Below, in pieces: positions 35,040-43,402 of a stretch of 64,000 nucleotides of DNA. Location of the stretch: the NCBI GenBank assembly GCA_044226865.1, contig JBGAGE010000003.1, positions 248,001 to 312,000 of the forward strand. Reading direction: 5' to 3'. The stretch comes from TMP-86 sp044226865 (GTDB taxonomy: Bacteria > Pseudomonadota > Gammaproteobacteria > Steroidobacterales > Steroidobacteraceae). Both the position numbers and the translations under genes were made by a program. Position 1 is the stretch's first letter. The number at the start of each line of letters is the position of its first letter. The notes beneath the pieces are model-generated. The model was not told the origin of the DNA and made no database searches. It was given only the letters and a program-made list of their open reading frames with translations.

Positions 35040-36446
35040 TTAGCCGGCGGCGTCCGACCAGGCGCTGACGGCAGCTGCGATACGCGCGACGGACTCCCGC
35101 TGACCCAATATCGACAGAGTCGCATCGATCGGCGGTGACACCGTGCCGCCGCTCACGGCCAACCTGATGGGTTGAGCGAGCTTGCCGAGTGAGAGTTGCT
35201 TCTCGGCGGCAAAACCTGCGATGAGTTCGTGAATGGCGGGCGCCGCCCACTGCGGCAGCGCCGACAACCGCCCGCATAGTTCCGTGAGCGCAGGCACGAT
35301 CGCCGCCGGCACGTGCTTCTTGACGGCAGCGGCATCGTAGCTGGCCGGCGCCTTGAAGAAGAACGCACTGTTGGCGGCCATTTCCTTGACCGTCTTGGCG
35401 CGCTCGCGTTGCGCCAGCACGATTTGCTCCAACACGCCATCCGCAATGTCGAAGATTCCGATTTTGGCAAGCTGCCATCGCAGTGGATCGACGATACGCG
35501 CCGGCGGGGCGTGCAGGATGTGCTGCTGATTGAGCCACGCGAGTTTCTCGCCATTGAAGGCCGACGCCGATTTGTTGACGTCGGCGATGTCGAAAAGCTG
35601 CACCATCTCCGCAATCGAAAAGACTTCCTGGTCGCCATGCGACCAACCGAGCCGTACCAGGTAATTCAGCAGCGCTTCGGGCAGGAAGCCTTCATCACGA
35701 TATTGCAGAACGCTCACGGCGCCATGCCGCTTGGACAGCTTGGCGCCATCGGATCCGAGGATCATCGGCAGATGCGCGTATACCGGCGGTGGCGACTGCA
35801 GTGCGATCAGCATGTTCATCTGCCGCGGCGTGTTGTTCAGGTGATCATCACCGCGGATGACATGCGTGATCTTCATGTCCATGTCATCGACCACCACGCA
35901 AAAATTGTAGGTCGGCGTGCCATCGCTGCGCGCGATGATCAGATCGTCGAGCTCGGCGTTTTTGAACACCACATCGCCGTGCACGACATCATTCACGACC
36001 ACCTCGCCTTCCTGCGGGTTCTTGAAGCGGACCACGAACGGCGCGCCAGCCGGGCGAGCGGTACGGTGCCGGCAACGGCCATCGTAACGCGGCTTCTCGC
36101 CGCGAGCGGTTTGCGCCGTGCGCATCTGCTCCAGGTCGTCCTTGCTGCAGTAACAGCGATAAGCGGTGCCCTGGTCGAGCATGGTGGCGATCACGGACTT
36201 GTAGCGGTCGAAACGCTTGGTCTGGTAGAACGGACCTTCGTCGTGGTCCAGCCCCACCCACTTCATTCCATCGAGGATCTGCTGGATGGCCTCATCGGTG
36301 GAGCGCTCCCGGTCCGTGTCCTCGATGCGCAGCACGAAGGTGCCGCCGAAGCGGCGTGCATACAGCCAGCAGAACAAGGCGGTGCGGACACCGCCGATGT
36401 GCAGGAATCCGGTGGGGCTCGGGGCGAAGCGGGTGCGAACGGTCAT
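35040..36446 (-). CDS. gltX: glutamyl-tRNA synthetase
   Basis: Encodes 468 aa, a normal length. The HIGH-type motif is APSPTGFLHIGGVRTALF near residue 8, and the KMSKS-type motif is GAKLSKRHG near 236. The Cys cluster (CYCSKDDL with a later CRHR) matches the zinc site found in many bacterial enzymes. It charges tRNA-Glu for translation. It stands alone between the lipoprotein pair and the peptidase gene. Confidence 0.97.
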   Translation of the reverse strand: MTVRTRFAPSPTGFLHIGGVRTALFCWLYARRFGGTFVLRIEDTDRERSTDEAIQQILDGMKWVGLDHDEGPFYQTKRFDRYKSVIATMLDQGTAYRCYCSKDDLEQMRTAQTARGEKPRYDGRCRHRTARPAGAPFVVRFKNPQEGEVVVNDVVHGDVVFKNAELDDLIIARSDGTPTYNFCVVVDDMDMKITHVIRGDDHLNNTPRQMNMLIALQSPPPVYAHLPMILGSDGAKLSKRHGAVSVLQYRDEGFLPEALLNYLVRLGWSHGDQEVFSIAEMVQLFDIADVNKSASAFNGEKLAWLNQQHILHAPPARIVDPLRWQLAKIGIFDIADGVLEQIVLAQRERAKTVKEMAANSAFFFKAPASYDAAAVKKHVPAAIVPALTELCGRLSALPQWAAPAIHELIAGFAAEKQLSLGKLAQPIRLAVSGGTVSPPIDATLSILGQRESVARIAAAVSAWSDAAG

Positions 36447-36507
36447 GCTGCAGGATCTTTCCGGGGCAAAGCGTCAATGGTAGCAGAGGACCACGCGCCT
36501 CCTGGTG

Positions 36508-38244
36508 TCAGTGCGAGGCGCGCTGCATGGAGAGGATCTCGCGTATCAACGCAGCCGGCGCCAGCGGTTCTCCCAGAAAGTCCTGCAATTGCCGCGCGGT
36601 GGGCAGCTGACCGCCCGCTGCCAGCAGCTGCGCCGAGAGCCAGCCGTACCAGCGCCGATTGCCGGCATCGAAGCCGCCGATGGCCTCGCGGGTGCGTGCG
36701 CGGACCTGCGCGGTGATGATGGCGCCCAAGCCGTAATGAATCATGTAACCAGGATCGGACACCAGTTGTGAACGGACCGCCCACCAGGAAATCTCCGGAT
36801 GGGGTGCGATGTGCAGGAAGCGGCCGGTGATCTCCGTCCACAACGCGTTGGGATCCTGGCGGGGATCGCGCAGCATGCGCAACTCGAACAGGCTCCAGGC
36901 CACATCGAGCATCACGCCGGCGAATTGCTCCCTCAGGCCGTCCACGCGCGAGACGGCACGGCCCAGGTAGCGTTGCTGCCAGGGCGGCGTATAGACCGAC
37001 CACGAGGGCACGTCGGCGAAAGCCTCGATGAACGTCGTATCCGGCCAGAAAAACGCAGGCCTGGCACGAATGGCCATGAAATGCACGGCATGTCCTGTTT
37101 CGTGGACCAGTTCATTCAGGATTCCCAATCCGCCGCGGTCATCGTTGGCCGATACGCGGGCAATGGCGGGCCGCCACCTCCCATCGACGAGACGTCCCAT
37201 TCGCACGATATCCGAATACGCCAACGGCGCCTTCCCCGGTCGTGGATCGATGTCGAACAGGACACCGAGAGCCGCCGGGTCGGCGCCGAGGTCGGCAAAG
37301 AATCGCTGCTGCAGCGGCAGCAGTTGCTCGCGGGGAATCGCGCCCGCCAGCGCACGGCTCGCCGCCGAGTAGTGGTAGCGATAGTCCCAAGGTTCGATCC
37401 GACCATCATCCACGGTGACCGATCGCCATGCCTCCAGTATGCGCACCAGCCACTGCTCCGCCTCCGCGGCACTGATGCCGAACGCCGCCGCGGCTTCATG
37501 AACGGGAGAACGCCCCGCGGTGTAGGCAGCCGATCGTTGCCCGATCAGCCGCCGGTACGGACTATCAGGCTCGTTGGCGGCGTTGACCGCACGCCACAAA
37601 GGCGACATTGCCATGAACAGCTCGTGCCGCTTGCGCGGGTCGTCGAGCTCCTGCAACAACTGCAGGGTTGCCACCCGGGTGAGGGTCTGGTCGTCGAACC
37701 GGAGTTGATTGCCGGGGCTATCGAAGCACGCGTACAGCGCGGCGCTCAGGGCGCTCCCTTCCGATGTTCCCGGCGCATCCGCACAACCTGCGGAGATGGA
37801 CGTTGAATCCGAACCCGCCTCTGTCAATTCCTCGAAGGTGCGCCGCATGGAATCGAGCAAGCGCCGATCAGAAGAGTTTAGATTCGTTTTGTCTAATATC
37901 TCTTTGTATTTTCTATCAAAAATATCACGCAATGTATCTTGCCGATGGAGCCAGGTTGTGCGTTCTCTTCCTTCCACCTTCAGCTGGGTGCCCGCGTCGA
38001 TGGCCTCCACCGCCCCGTGCGCATCCAGGAAATCGGCGTAAATACGTTCGAGCTCTGCGATCTTTGGATCTTCGCGCCGGGAATCCAGTTGGCGCCACAG
38101 CGCTGCGGCAGCGCCGGCAGCTCCCGCCGCGCTTGGCAATGCGAGCACACTGCTCAATATCACCAGCGCCGATGCGGATCCATTGATCAATAGTTTCGGT
38201 GAAGTTAACCACCTATATATCTGTTTCTTATTCAGTTCGATCAT
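36508..38244 (-). CDS. secreted M2/M3-like zinc metallopeptidase
   Basis: Encodes 578 aa with an N-terminal signal peptide (SASALVILSSVLALPSAAGA). The zinc motif is NELVHETGHAVHFMA (HExxH at about residue 380). The third ligand is probably the Glu in TTFIEAFADVPSW about 24 residues later, as in M2 and M3 gluzincins. The rest is mostly alpha-helical. It should release di- or oligopeptides in the periplasm. Codons 105-130 are unusually AT-rich (37865-37930, including DKTNLNSSD), unlike the flanks. Whether the enzyme is nearer ACE-like M2 or oligopeptidase M3 cannot be settled by eye. Confidence 0.78.
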   Translation of the reverse strand: MIELNKKQIYRWLTSPKLLINGSASALVILSSVLALPSAAGAAGAAAALWRQLDSRREDPKIAELERIYADFLDAHGAVEAIDAGTQLKVEGRERTTWLHRQDTLRDIFDRKYKEILDKTNLNSSDRRLLDSMRRTFEELTEAGSDSTSISAGCADAPGTSEGSALSAALYACFDSPGNQLRFDDQTLTRVATLQLLQELDDPRKRHELFMAMSPLWRAVNAANEPDSPYRRLIGQRSAAYTAGRSPVHEAAAAFGISAAEAEQWLVRILEAWRSVTVDDGRIEPWDYRYHYSAASRALAGAIPREQLLPLQQRFFADLGADPAALGVLFDIDPRPGKAPLAYSDIVRMGRLVDGRWRPAIARVSANDDRGGLGILNELVHETGHAVHFMAIRARPAFFWPDTTFIEAFADVPSWSVYTPPWQQRYLGRAVSRVDGLREQFAGVMLDVAWSLFELRMLRDPRQDPNALWTEITGRFLHIAPHPEISWWAVRSQLVSDPGYMIHYGLGAIITAQVRARTREAIGGFDAGNRRWYGWLSAQLLAAGGQLPTARQLQDFLGEPLAPAALIREILSMQRASH

Positions 38245-38343
38245 GGATTTTGGTGGCCGACCGACCGCCTCCCCCGGGAAAAAAGCGTGGCCTCACGCTA
38301 CCGGATCGGCGAAACGAGTGGTAGCATGCTCGCCCCTAACAAA

Positions 38344-38418
38344 GGGCGGTTAGCTCAGCGGTAGAGCACTGCTTTCACACGGCAGGGGTCACAGGTTCAA
38401 TCCCTGTACCGCCCACCA
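38344..38418 (+). tRNA. tRNA-Val (anticodon CAC)
   Basis: 75 nt including an encoded CCA. The acceptor stem pairs GGGCGGT with ACCGCCC. The D arm GCTC...GAGC, the anticodon arm CTGCT-TTCACAC-GGCAG (anticodon CAC, codon GUG) and the T arm ACAGG-TTCAATC-CCTGT are all complete. The gene is the integration target of the element that starts here: its 3' half, from the anticodon stem to CCA, is repeated at 50511-50560. Confidence 0.97.
38369..38418 (+). repeat. attL core (tRNA-Val 3' half)
   Basis: The left copy of the 50-bp direct repeat, part of the intact tRNA gene. The base before (A) and the sequence after CCA differ from the right copy, so these mark the identity limits. Confidence 0.93.
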
Positions 38419-38453
38419 AAAATCAACAAGTTAGCTCACTCCCCGCTCGGGGC

Positions 38454-38473
38454 TGTGAAAATTCTGTGAAAAA
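38454..38473 (+). repeat. left arm-type integrase site (tandem TGTGAAA)
   Basis: TGTGAAA, four bases, then TGTGAAAAA. The same pair, with the same 4-base spacing and orientation, is found at 50389-50408. The two are direct repeats placed inside both ends of the element, as expected for integrase or excisionase arm sites. Confidence 0.55.
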
Positions 38474-38530
38474 ACGGGTTTTGTTTTTGACATCTCCCCT
38501 CCGCCGTAGGCACAGGACGGCGACCCAGTC

Positions 38531-39127
38531 GTGGGGCGCCCGGAATTGAACGCCAACGAACTCGACTTGCTCCGGATTGTGGGCCGGATGCGTAGCCAAA
38601 ACGCCCAGAATTGGCAACGCATTCAGGACACAACGGCAGCGGAATGGGCACGCCACCATTCGCGAGATCGAGCCCGGGTCTTGCTTGCCTTTCTCCGCAT
38701 ATCGCCGATCGCTGCGATCCGCCTCACTCCACAACTAAAGCGTCTCCTCGGAGTCGAGTCTCCCGTCGATGTCGCCCTCTATGGGGAGTCAGGCCAGCAT
38801 ACCCGCGATCGTCATCCACGCGATGCTTTGGAGGTCCTGGGTGCCATGCCCTTGGACGACTCCCGCCTGCTCTATTATGGCGAGCACGACAAGGGAAGAG
38901 AGTTCGAACTTTGCTTCCGGATTCACTCTGGCGCCATTGTCGTGACCATTCTCAAGTACCTCCGCGCGGCTGCCGGCCGTGCCGCCGACGAGTGGTGGCT
39001 GAAAACCGCCTTCAAGATTGACGAGAGGACTCTCCGCGCCCGCGTGCGGAAGCACAAGTTGACCTACTGCTTTGGGATCTCCAGGCAGGTCGGCCATACC
39101 CTAATCGACTCGGGTCGCAGCCGATAG
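38531..39127 (+). CDS. hypothetical protein at the left end of the element
   Basis: Encodes 198 aa from GTG 38531. I do not recognise it. It is basic and has a two-part look: a helical N-terminal half (LNANELDLLRIVGRMRSQ, DRARVLLAFLRISPIAAIRL) and a mixed second half with a strand pair (FELCFRIHSGAIVVTILKYL) followed by WWLKTAFKID and basic residues. The second half slightly resembles small RNase-like toxin folds, but no catalytic residues can be named. It is the first gene after attL and the only rightward one before the recombinase. Confidence 0.5.
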   Translation: MGRPELNANELDLLRIVGRMRSQNAQNWQRIQDTTAAEWARHHSRDRARVLLAFLRISPIAAIRLTPQLKRLLGVESPVDVALYGESGQHTRDRHPRDALEVLGAMPLDDSRLLYYGEHDKGREFELCFRIHSGAIVVTILKYLRAAAGRAADEWWLKTAFKIDERTLRARVRKHKLTYCFGISRQVGHTLIDSGRSR

Positions 39128-39246
39128 CCGAATGCCCTCCTCGATTCCCCGGACTTAACACATAGAGTCTTGCCGGCGAGCGCGAAGGGGGAACCTTGAC
39201 CCACAGCTGCCACTCATTGATGTCCGATATCGGGTAGTTCAGCCGG

Positions 39247-39534
39247 TCAAGATCCTGCTTGCGGCTTAGAAATTCCCTCAAGTCGTAGCAATCCAGCTAC
39301 CTCCTCGTTGTTCGGCTCCCATTTTGCACCTCGGCGCTGAGCAAGGAAGGCAAGCCCCAGAAGCGAAACAGTATCGGGCGCTTCCAATATCACACCAGCC
39401 TTAACAGCCCGGAAAGCTGATTCGCTTGGAACGGTCGTCGACATCCGCGAGACAGAAAAGCCAAGACCGACCAATTCAGAGAGGGCTGGAGCAAGGGTGT
39501 TGCCGCCCGCGAATATGCGAATTGTAGAATCCAT
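39247..39534 (-). CDS. small hypothetical protein of the cassette-like array
   Basis: Encodes 95 aa from ATG 39534, preceded by an AAGG-type ribosome site in GGTGCCTTCG. No known domain recognised; it begins MDSTIRIFAGGNTLAP and has no signal peptide or membrane helix. It is the distal (leftmost) leftward gene of the array. A longer reading frame to 39756 exists but overlaps the next gene and looks non-coding. Confidence 0.5.
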   Translation of the reverse strand: MDSTIRIFAGGNTLAPALSELVGLGFSVSRMSTTVPSESAFRAVKAGVILEAPDTVSLLGLAFLAQRRGAKWEPNNEEVAGLLRLEGISKPQAGS

Positions 39535-39621
39535 CGAAGGCACCTTTTCCCCATGGCGATCGTATCTATGATACGTGTCTTGGCGGTCGCGACCGAACTT
39601 GACCCCAACCTGCCGGCGATG

Positions 39622-39659
39622 AGCATCTGTTTTTCGATATTCCGCTGAGCGTATGGTCA
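39622..39659. repeat. degenerate array-repeat copy (with about 5-bp insertion)
   Basis: Begins AGCATCTG, continues with TTCCGCT and ends TATGGTCA, matching the array repeat except for an extra GAGCG before the terminal block and base changes in the first block. It overlaps the stop of the membrane-protein gene at 39657-39659. Weak, given mainly because its position is right. Confidence 0.35.
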
Positions 39660-39956
39660 CCGATCCGTTATGGCGTGGAATAATCGGAACCCCCAATACA
39701 TGCCCCACATCGTTGTAGGGAAAGCAACGATTGCCCAAAATGAAACGGCCTCCCAATACGAGAACGCCGGGAATACAACAATGTCTGGCAGCAGAAAAGC
39801 GCTAACGCACGTAACAAAAATGCTCGATAACTTCACCTCGTCATACAACCGCGCTTGTGATGCATCGTCGGATGATCGCCAAAGCGAACGCATGGTCCAG
39901 AGAATGTACGCCGACCAACCGAGCGCAAATACAACGATTACCAACGATAGTTTCAA
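39657..39956 (-). CDS. small membrane protein of the cassette-like array
   Basis: Encodes 99 aa from TTG 39956. Three hydrophobic helices are visible: LVIVVFALGWSAYILW, SIFVTCVSAFLLPDIVVFPAF and AVSFWAIVAFPTTMWGMYWG. No family recognised. The stop codon lies at the end of a degenerate array repeat (39622-39659), which would match the rule that each array gene ends beside one repeat. GTTTAAC lies just upstream of the start. Confidence 0.55.
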   Translation of the reverse strand: MKLSLVIVVFALGWSAYILWTMRSLWRSSDDASQARLYDEVKLSSIFVTCVSAFLLPDIVVFPAFSYWEAVSFWAIVAFPTTMWGMYWGFRLFHAITDR

Positions 39957-40130
39957 TTGTTAAACTGCTTGCCCAAACCGAAGCACTTGCGGCACTCGAA
40001 CGGCTTCGAGTTAATCCGCGGCTTTCGGCTGTTGTCTTCTGATTTCTCGCAGCCAGATCATTTCCTTCCACGCCGCCGCGAGTCCACTAGAGTTCTATCC
40101 TACGTTGGTCGCCGAATGTCCGCTATCCGG

Positions 40131-40161
40131 AGCCGATTTCAGGAGGCTCTTTGTCCGGTCA
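40131..40161. repeat. degenerate array-repeat candidate
   Basis: 31 bp beginning AGCCGAT and ending TCCGGTCA, with GGCTCTTTG inside. It aligns with the array consensus in both end blocks but with several changes. No gene ends immediately to its right, so it may mark a lost cassette. Confidence 0.3.
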
Positions 40162-40325
40162 TGGCCGAGAACGGCGGTCGAATGTTGCCCGATAGCAGTC
40201 ATGCTAATCTGATTATGTTGCCTGCAAAGTGTTGCGTCGAGGCTCCAACGGCAGCTATGTGGAAAATAGGTACCGCCGTTGTCGGCCAAGACCTGTCCTT
40301 GACGGCCTAAAACTGCCCGCCCGAA

Positions 40326-40357
40326 AGCCGACATTTGATGGGTCCGCTATGATTCGC
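40326..40357. repeat. array repeat copy R7 (diverged)
   Basis: Starts AGCCGAC and has TCCGCTATG at the consensus place, but the terminal GGTCA block is changed (ATTCGC). It lies 30 bp beyond the stop of the rhomboid gene (40388), in the same relative position as the other copies. Confidence 0.55.
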
Positions 40358-40387
40358 TCAATGAAGCCTCTGCCCGCATGGCTTTCG

Positions 40388-42022
40388 TCACTGGGATCGA
40401 TGGGATTTTGCGAAATCCTTTAGGGATTTTTCCACACGGTTCAGTTCCTCGAATGCAGCTTTAGTCGCTGCCGTGTCGCCTCGTGCGATAGCACCGGCCA
40501 GATGCTCATAGGCGGCGGTTCGATTTGCGGAAAGACTCCGCAAGAGTTGCAGCGACTCGATTTTGGCTGACGAGGCCGGCAGCTGGACTCTTGACCAGCG
40601 CGCCGCAGAGTCGCTCCAAAACGGGATGACGACACTGTTAAGGTCCTTCACGAACTCCGCGTCGGCAATTCGATCCGACTTTGCCAGCTCCACATCCCTA
40701 TTGTAGGCGTCGTTCACGATCGCCTCACGCCGATTCATCCAGTGCAAGGTCCGCGCGTATGCCGCCTCGCCTTGCATCGATTGGGCACGCTGCAGGCCAA
40801 TCCAGACTCCGACGGCAACCATTGCGGCGCTGAATATGGCGGTCGCGGCAATTCGCACAGTCCGAGACACTAGCGCGGGGCCCGCTGTTGTACCGTGATC
40901 ATTCAATACGAGACTCAGTGCGGCGCCGGCGAGCAAACCGCCCCAATGCGCGGCGTTGTCTACCATGGCATTGTTCATCCCCGAAATGAGGGAAAGAAAA
41001 GCGAAAAGCGCCGCATAGCGGAGAAGCGGCCGCCATAGCACCGCCGGAAGGTCATTGCGCCTTAGCAGAAGCGCGCCAAGAATCGCACCGAACAAGCCAA
41101 AGATAGCTCCCGAGGCGCCGACGCTGACAAGATCCGGATGCCACGCCATGCTCGCCAGCCCGGCGATCACACCGGTGAGAAGGTAGAAGGTGGCGTAGAG
41201 GAGGCTGCCATAAAGGCGCTCGGCTACTGGCCCGACTGCGGCCAGTGCCCATAGATTGAACAGTAAATGCAGTGGACCCAGGTGAAGGAACTGATACGAC
41301 AGCAGGCGCCACCACTCTCCATCGATCGTGTAGATACCGAAGTTGGCACCCAGGGAGACGTAGGGGCTGAAGACGTCGTGCAATTTTGGTTGCAGCACCA
41401 CGCTTAGTCCAAAGGCTATGATATTCGCCAATATCAGGCACAGCGTTACTGGAGTGCGTGGCGAACGTGCGAGGAGATCTTTCTCGGCTTCGAGTAGTCG
41501 GTGCAGTTGCGGCCGGATTGCGGTTGTCGCCTTCGTGCCCAGGAGGTTGGCGAGGCGAGTAGCGTCCTCGGCGTCCTTCAGCCACACCGGAGTACCGCGC
41601 AGTGGCCCTTTGGCACCGCGACCATGAAACAGGACGACCCGGTCTGCCAACTCGACGTTGGTTATGGAGTTGCGATCCAGGGAAATGGCCCGCTGGAAAC
41701 CTAGTGGCGGTAGCAGACCGACGCGGCGGGCGCGAAGTGTCACCTCAGTTACCCCAACCTCAACGTTCCCGGCGCCCACCAGACCAAAAGAGTTACGTGG
41801 GGGAGACACAGCATGAAGAGGCCCGTCGGGAACAGAGAAGCGAACCGAGAATCGAATTGGCGGCGTAAGGCTCGGGTTCGCGGATGCGGCGGGCAACGGA
41901 TCTTGAGCCAGGGCCTCCTGCAGGCGAGCAAAATTGAGCGGATATGCGTCGCGATCAATGTTTCTTAAGGATTCCTCGAGTTCCTTCCGGGACATGCGCG
42001 AGAAATCGATCTGGCCGTCCAT
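40388..42022 (-). CDS. rhomboid-family intramembrane serine protease
   Basis: Encodes 544 aa. The rhomboid core lies at about residues 200-375. WWRLLSYQFLHLGPLHLLFN carries the HLxxN-type loop, VGASGAIFGLFGAIL has the catalytic Ser in GASG at about 301, and AHWGGLLAGAAL has the catalytic His at about 356. The N-terminal 190 residues hold a soluble domain (VEVGVTEVTLRARRVGLLP, about 85-170) that resembles a PH-like fold, and a C-terminal tail of about 150 residues is charged. It cleaves substrates within the membrane; targets are unknown. It is by far the largest gene of the array. Confidence 0.88.
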   Translation of the reverse strand: MDGQIDFSRMSRKELEESLRNIDRDAYPLNFARLQEALAQDPLPAASANPSLTPPIRFSVRFSVPDGPLHAVSPPRNSFGLVGAGNVEVGVTEVTLRARRVGLLPPLGFQRAISLDRNSITNVELADRVVLFHGRGAKGPLRGTPVWLKDAEDATRLANLLGTKATTAIRPQLHRLLEAEKDLLARSPRTPVTLCLILANIIAFGLSVVLQPKLHDVFSPYVSLGANFGIYTIDGEWWRLLSYQFLHLGPLHLLFNLWALAAVGPVAERLYGSLLYATFYLLTGVIAGLASMAWHPDLVSVGASGAIFGLFGAILGALLLRRNDLPAVLWRPLLRYAALFAFLSLISGMNNAMVDNAAHWGGLLAGAALSLVLNDHGTTAGPALVSRTVRIAATAIFSAAMVAVGVWIGLQRAQSMQGEAAYARTLHWMNRREAIVNDAYNRDVELAKSDRIADAEFVKDLNSVVIPFWSDSAARWSRVQLPASSAKIESLQLLRSLSANRTAAYEHLAGAIARGDTAATKAAFEELNRVEKSLKDFAKSHRSQ

Positions 42023-42130
42023 GTGCTCCGCCGCATAAGTTCGAGATACGTGATGCTATGACAAAGCTATTCGAGAGACCATCGCGGCCCCGCCCTCGGA
42101 CGCGGGGACGAATCCTTTTACCTTCCCTAT

Positions 42131-42162
42131 AGCGGACGGTCGCGGCGGGCCGCTTCGGGTCA
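42131..42162. repeat. array repeat copy R6 (32 bp)
   Basis: Starts AGCGGAC, then 13 variable bases including GGCC, then GCTTCGGGTCA. It lies 21 bp beyond the stop of the gene ending at 42184. The arms AGCGG and CCGCT make it an imperfect inverted repeat. Confidence 0.75.
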
Positions 42163-42183
42163 GAACTTCGCGTTGGTGCGAGA

Positions 42184-42447
42184 TCACACTCTTCCATTTA
42201 ACGCCAGCAACCGAGAGATGACTGACACCCCAAGGCCTTCAAACTCATCCGTCGGGAGCGCCATGTCGTCGAGAAGTTTCGAATCCACTCGCTTGTGCGT
42301 ATAGAAAGCGTCGAAGTTCCACGTTGTCTCACGAATCGGTCTTTCGCTTTTTACATCATCGAGGACGATCATGCTTGTCCCGTCGCCTCTATCAACCAGA
42401 GTTACTACCACCGCGAACGCCGCCCGGGTGCCATGATCGCCTTCCAT
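42184..42447 (-). CDS. small hypothetical protein of the cassette-like array
   Basis: Encodes 87 aa from ATG 42447, with GGAGG six bases upstream; an upstream ATG at 42459 is less well placed. It is soluble and slightly acidic, begins MEGDHGTRAAFAVVVTLVDR and has no recognised domain. It is flanked by array repeats R6 (downstream) and R5 (upstream). Confidence 0.55.
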   Translation of the reverse strand: MEGDHGTRAAFAVVVTLVDRGDGTSMIVLDDVKSERPIRETTWNFDAFYTHKRVDSKLLDDMALPTDEFEGLGVSVISRLLALNGRV

Positions 42448-42550
42448 TTCCGCCTCCATTTCACGCGACTGCCAAGGCAGTGGGGATGCTACCCGACATC
42501 GCTTGATGAGACGATGGTCTCCCTGATTTTCCTCGATTGGACTCCCTGTT

Positions 42551-42582
42551 AGCGGACGCCCATCGAAGGCTGCTTTGGGTCA
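42551..42582. repeat. array repeat copy R5 (32 bp)
   Basis: Starts AGCGGAC, ends GGCTGCTTTGGGTCA. It lies 11 bp beyond the stop of the gene ending at 42594. Same length as R1, R2, R3 and R6. Confidence 0.78.
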
Positions 42583-42593
42583 TCTGGTTTCGT

Positions 42594-42866
42594 TCAGATA
42601 GGATCGTCATCCAAGGCGCGATCGACCGCCTGTTTTACGTAAGCGCGAACTTGTCGATATAAGGCTCGATCCGCAGTTGCAGGATCCAATCCCTCGGCGA
42701 CATATACTGCATTTACAAACGCATCAATGTCATCCGGTGGGTTATCGCAGAGCTCGTCGTACTCTGGCGAGTGCAGGCAGAATCCAAGATCCACGCACAG
42801 CTTTCCGAGGAGGAGTTCGATCGCATCCGGAGAAAGAACAGATCTCAGTGGAATTGCGTCCGGCAT
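42594..42866 (-). CDS. small acidic hypothetical protein of the cassette-like array
   Basis: Encodes 90 aa from ATG 42866, with AGGGAAGAGG just upstream. Helical and acidic: DAIELLLGKLCVDLGFCL, then YDELCDNPPDDIDAFVNAVY and RQVRAYVKQAVDRALDDDP. Acidic small helical proteins like this are common among immunity proteins and antitoxins, but I cannot name a family. Flanked by R5 downstream and R4 upstream. Confidence 0.6.
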   Translation of the reverse strand: MPDAIPLRSVLSPDAIELLLGKLCVDLGFCLHSPEYDELCDNPPDDIDAFVNAVYVAEGLDPATADRALYRQVRAYVKQAVDRALDDDPI

Positions 42867-42999
42867 CCTCTTCCCTGGCTTTACTTGGATCACTCAAGGG
42901 CTATGAGCAACTCGGTGAACACTCCCTCAATGAGTCTGCTGATCATCAAGACGAATAAGTTGCCGAAACCCGTACAAGGATTATGCCTCATTGCCGAAT

Positions 43000-43030
43000 A
43001 CCGGACATTCCGGTTGGCTGCTCTGGGTCA
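43000..43030. repeat. array repeat copy R4 (31 bp)
   Basis: Starts ACCGGAC, ends GCTCTGGGTCA, one base shorter than the others. Its final TCA is the stop codon of the gene at 43028-43321, so repeat and gene end coincide. Confidence 0.72.
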
Positions 43031-43321
43031 ATGTACGACGGAGGCGCTTGGTTTAGCTTGCTTCCTCACGATTCGGGTTACCAAGGCTGCGGTGGTAGCC
43101 AACGCCATCAGCAAGAAGCCGGGCATCCGATGGAACGGGACATCACGGAACGCGTGCGCCCCGGTACCACAGCTCCAAGTATCGTAGTCAAAGCTGCCGC
43201 CCTGGTCTAAACAAGCGTCTGGAGCGAGCACAAACCCCACGTACCGAAACGTTGCATACGCAGCGAATGCCCAAAGGGCCAATTCGCAGCAGAAAAGTAT
43301 TCGTTGACGCCGTTCGCTCAC
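43028..43321 (-). CDS. small membrane protein of the cassette-like array
   Basis: Encodes 97 aa from GTG 43321. GTTAGGT lies six bases upstream and gives both a weak ribosome site and an integron-like GTTRRRY heptamer. Two helices are visible: ILFCCELALWAFAAYATFRY and PGFLLMALATTAALVTRIV. Between them is a Cys-containing loop (PDACLDQGGSF, YDTWSCG) that could form a disulfide in the periplasm. No family recognised. A longer frame from 43402 would run across the upstream array repeat and is unlikely. Confidence 0.6.
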   Translation of the reverse strand: MSERRQRILFCCELALWAFAAYATFRYVGFVLAPDACLDQGGSFDYDTWSCGTGAHAFRDVPFHRMPGFLLMALATTAALVTRIVRKQAKPSASVVH

Positions 43322-43353
43322 AGCACAACCTAACATGGAAGTGGCAGCCGCAA

Positions 43354-43385
43354 AGCGGATACCTTCTGACTTCTGCAATGGGTCA
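43354..43385. repeat. array repeat copy R3 (32 bp)
   Basis: Starts AGCGGAT, ends CTGCAATGGGTCA. It lies 17 bp beyond the stop of the gene ending at 43403 and only 19 bp before the GTTAGGT heptamer of the next gene. Confidence 0.72.
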
Positions 43386-43402
43386 AGACCTTCCGTCTTC
43401 AA

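Larger units (their letters stand above)
39957..40387. other. 431-bp gap in the array without a convincing gene
   Basis: Between the membrane-protein gene and the rhomboid gene. The only long frames (for example a 79-codon leftward one at 40095-40334) have no coding look. The gap contains one probable array repeat (40326-40357) and one degenerate candidate (40131-40161). It may be the remains of a decayed cassette. Confidence 0.45.

Noticed and set aside
35313..36716. 467-codon open frame on the plus strand
   Set aside because: Antisense to gltX and into the next gene; no domain, and gltX is certain.
42771..43187. 138-codon rightward gene in the array
   Set aside because: It overlaps two leftward genes with good starts and crosses array repeat R4; its translation has no domain look.
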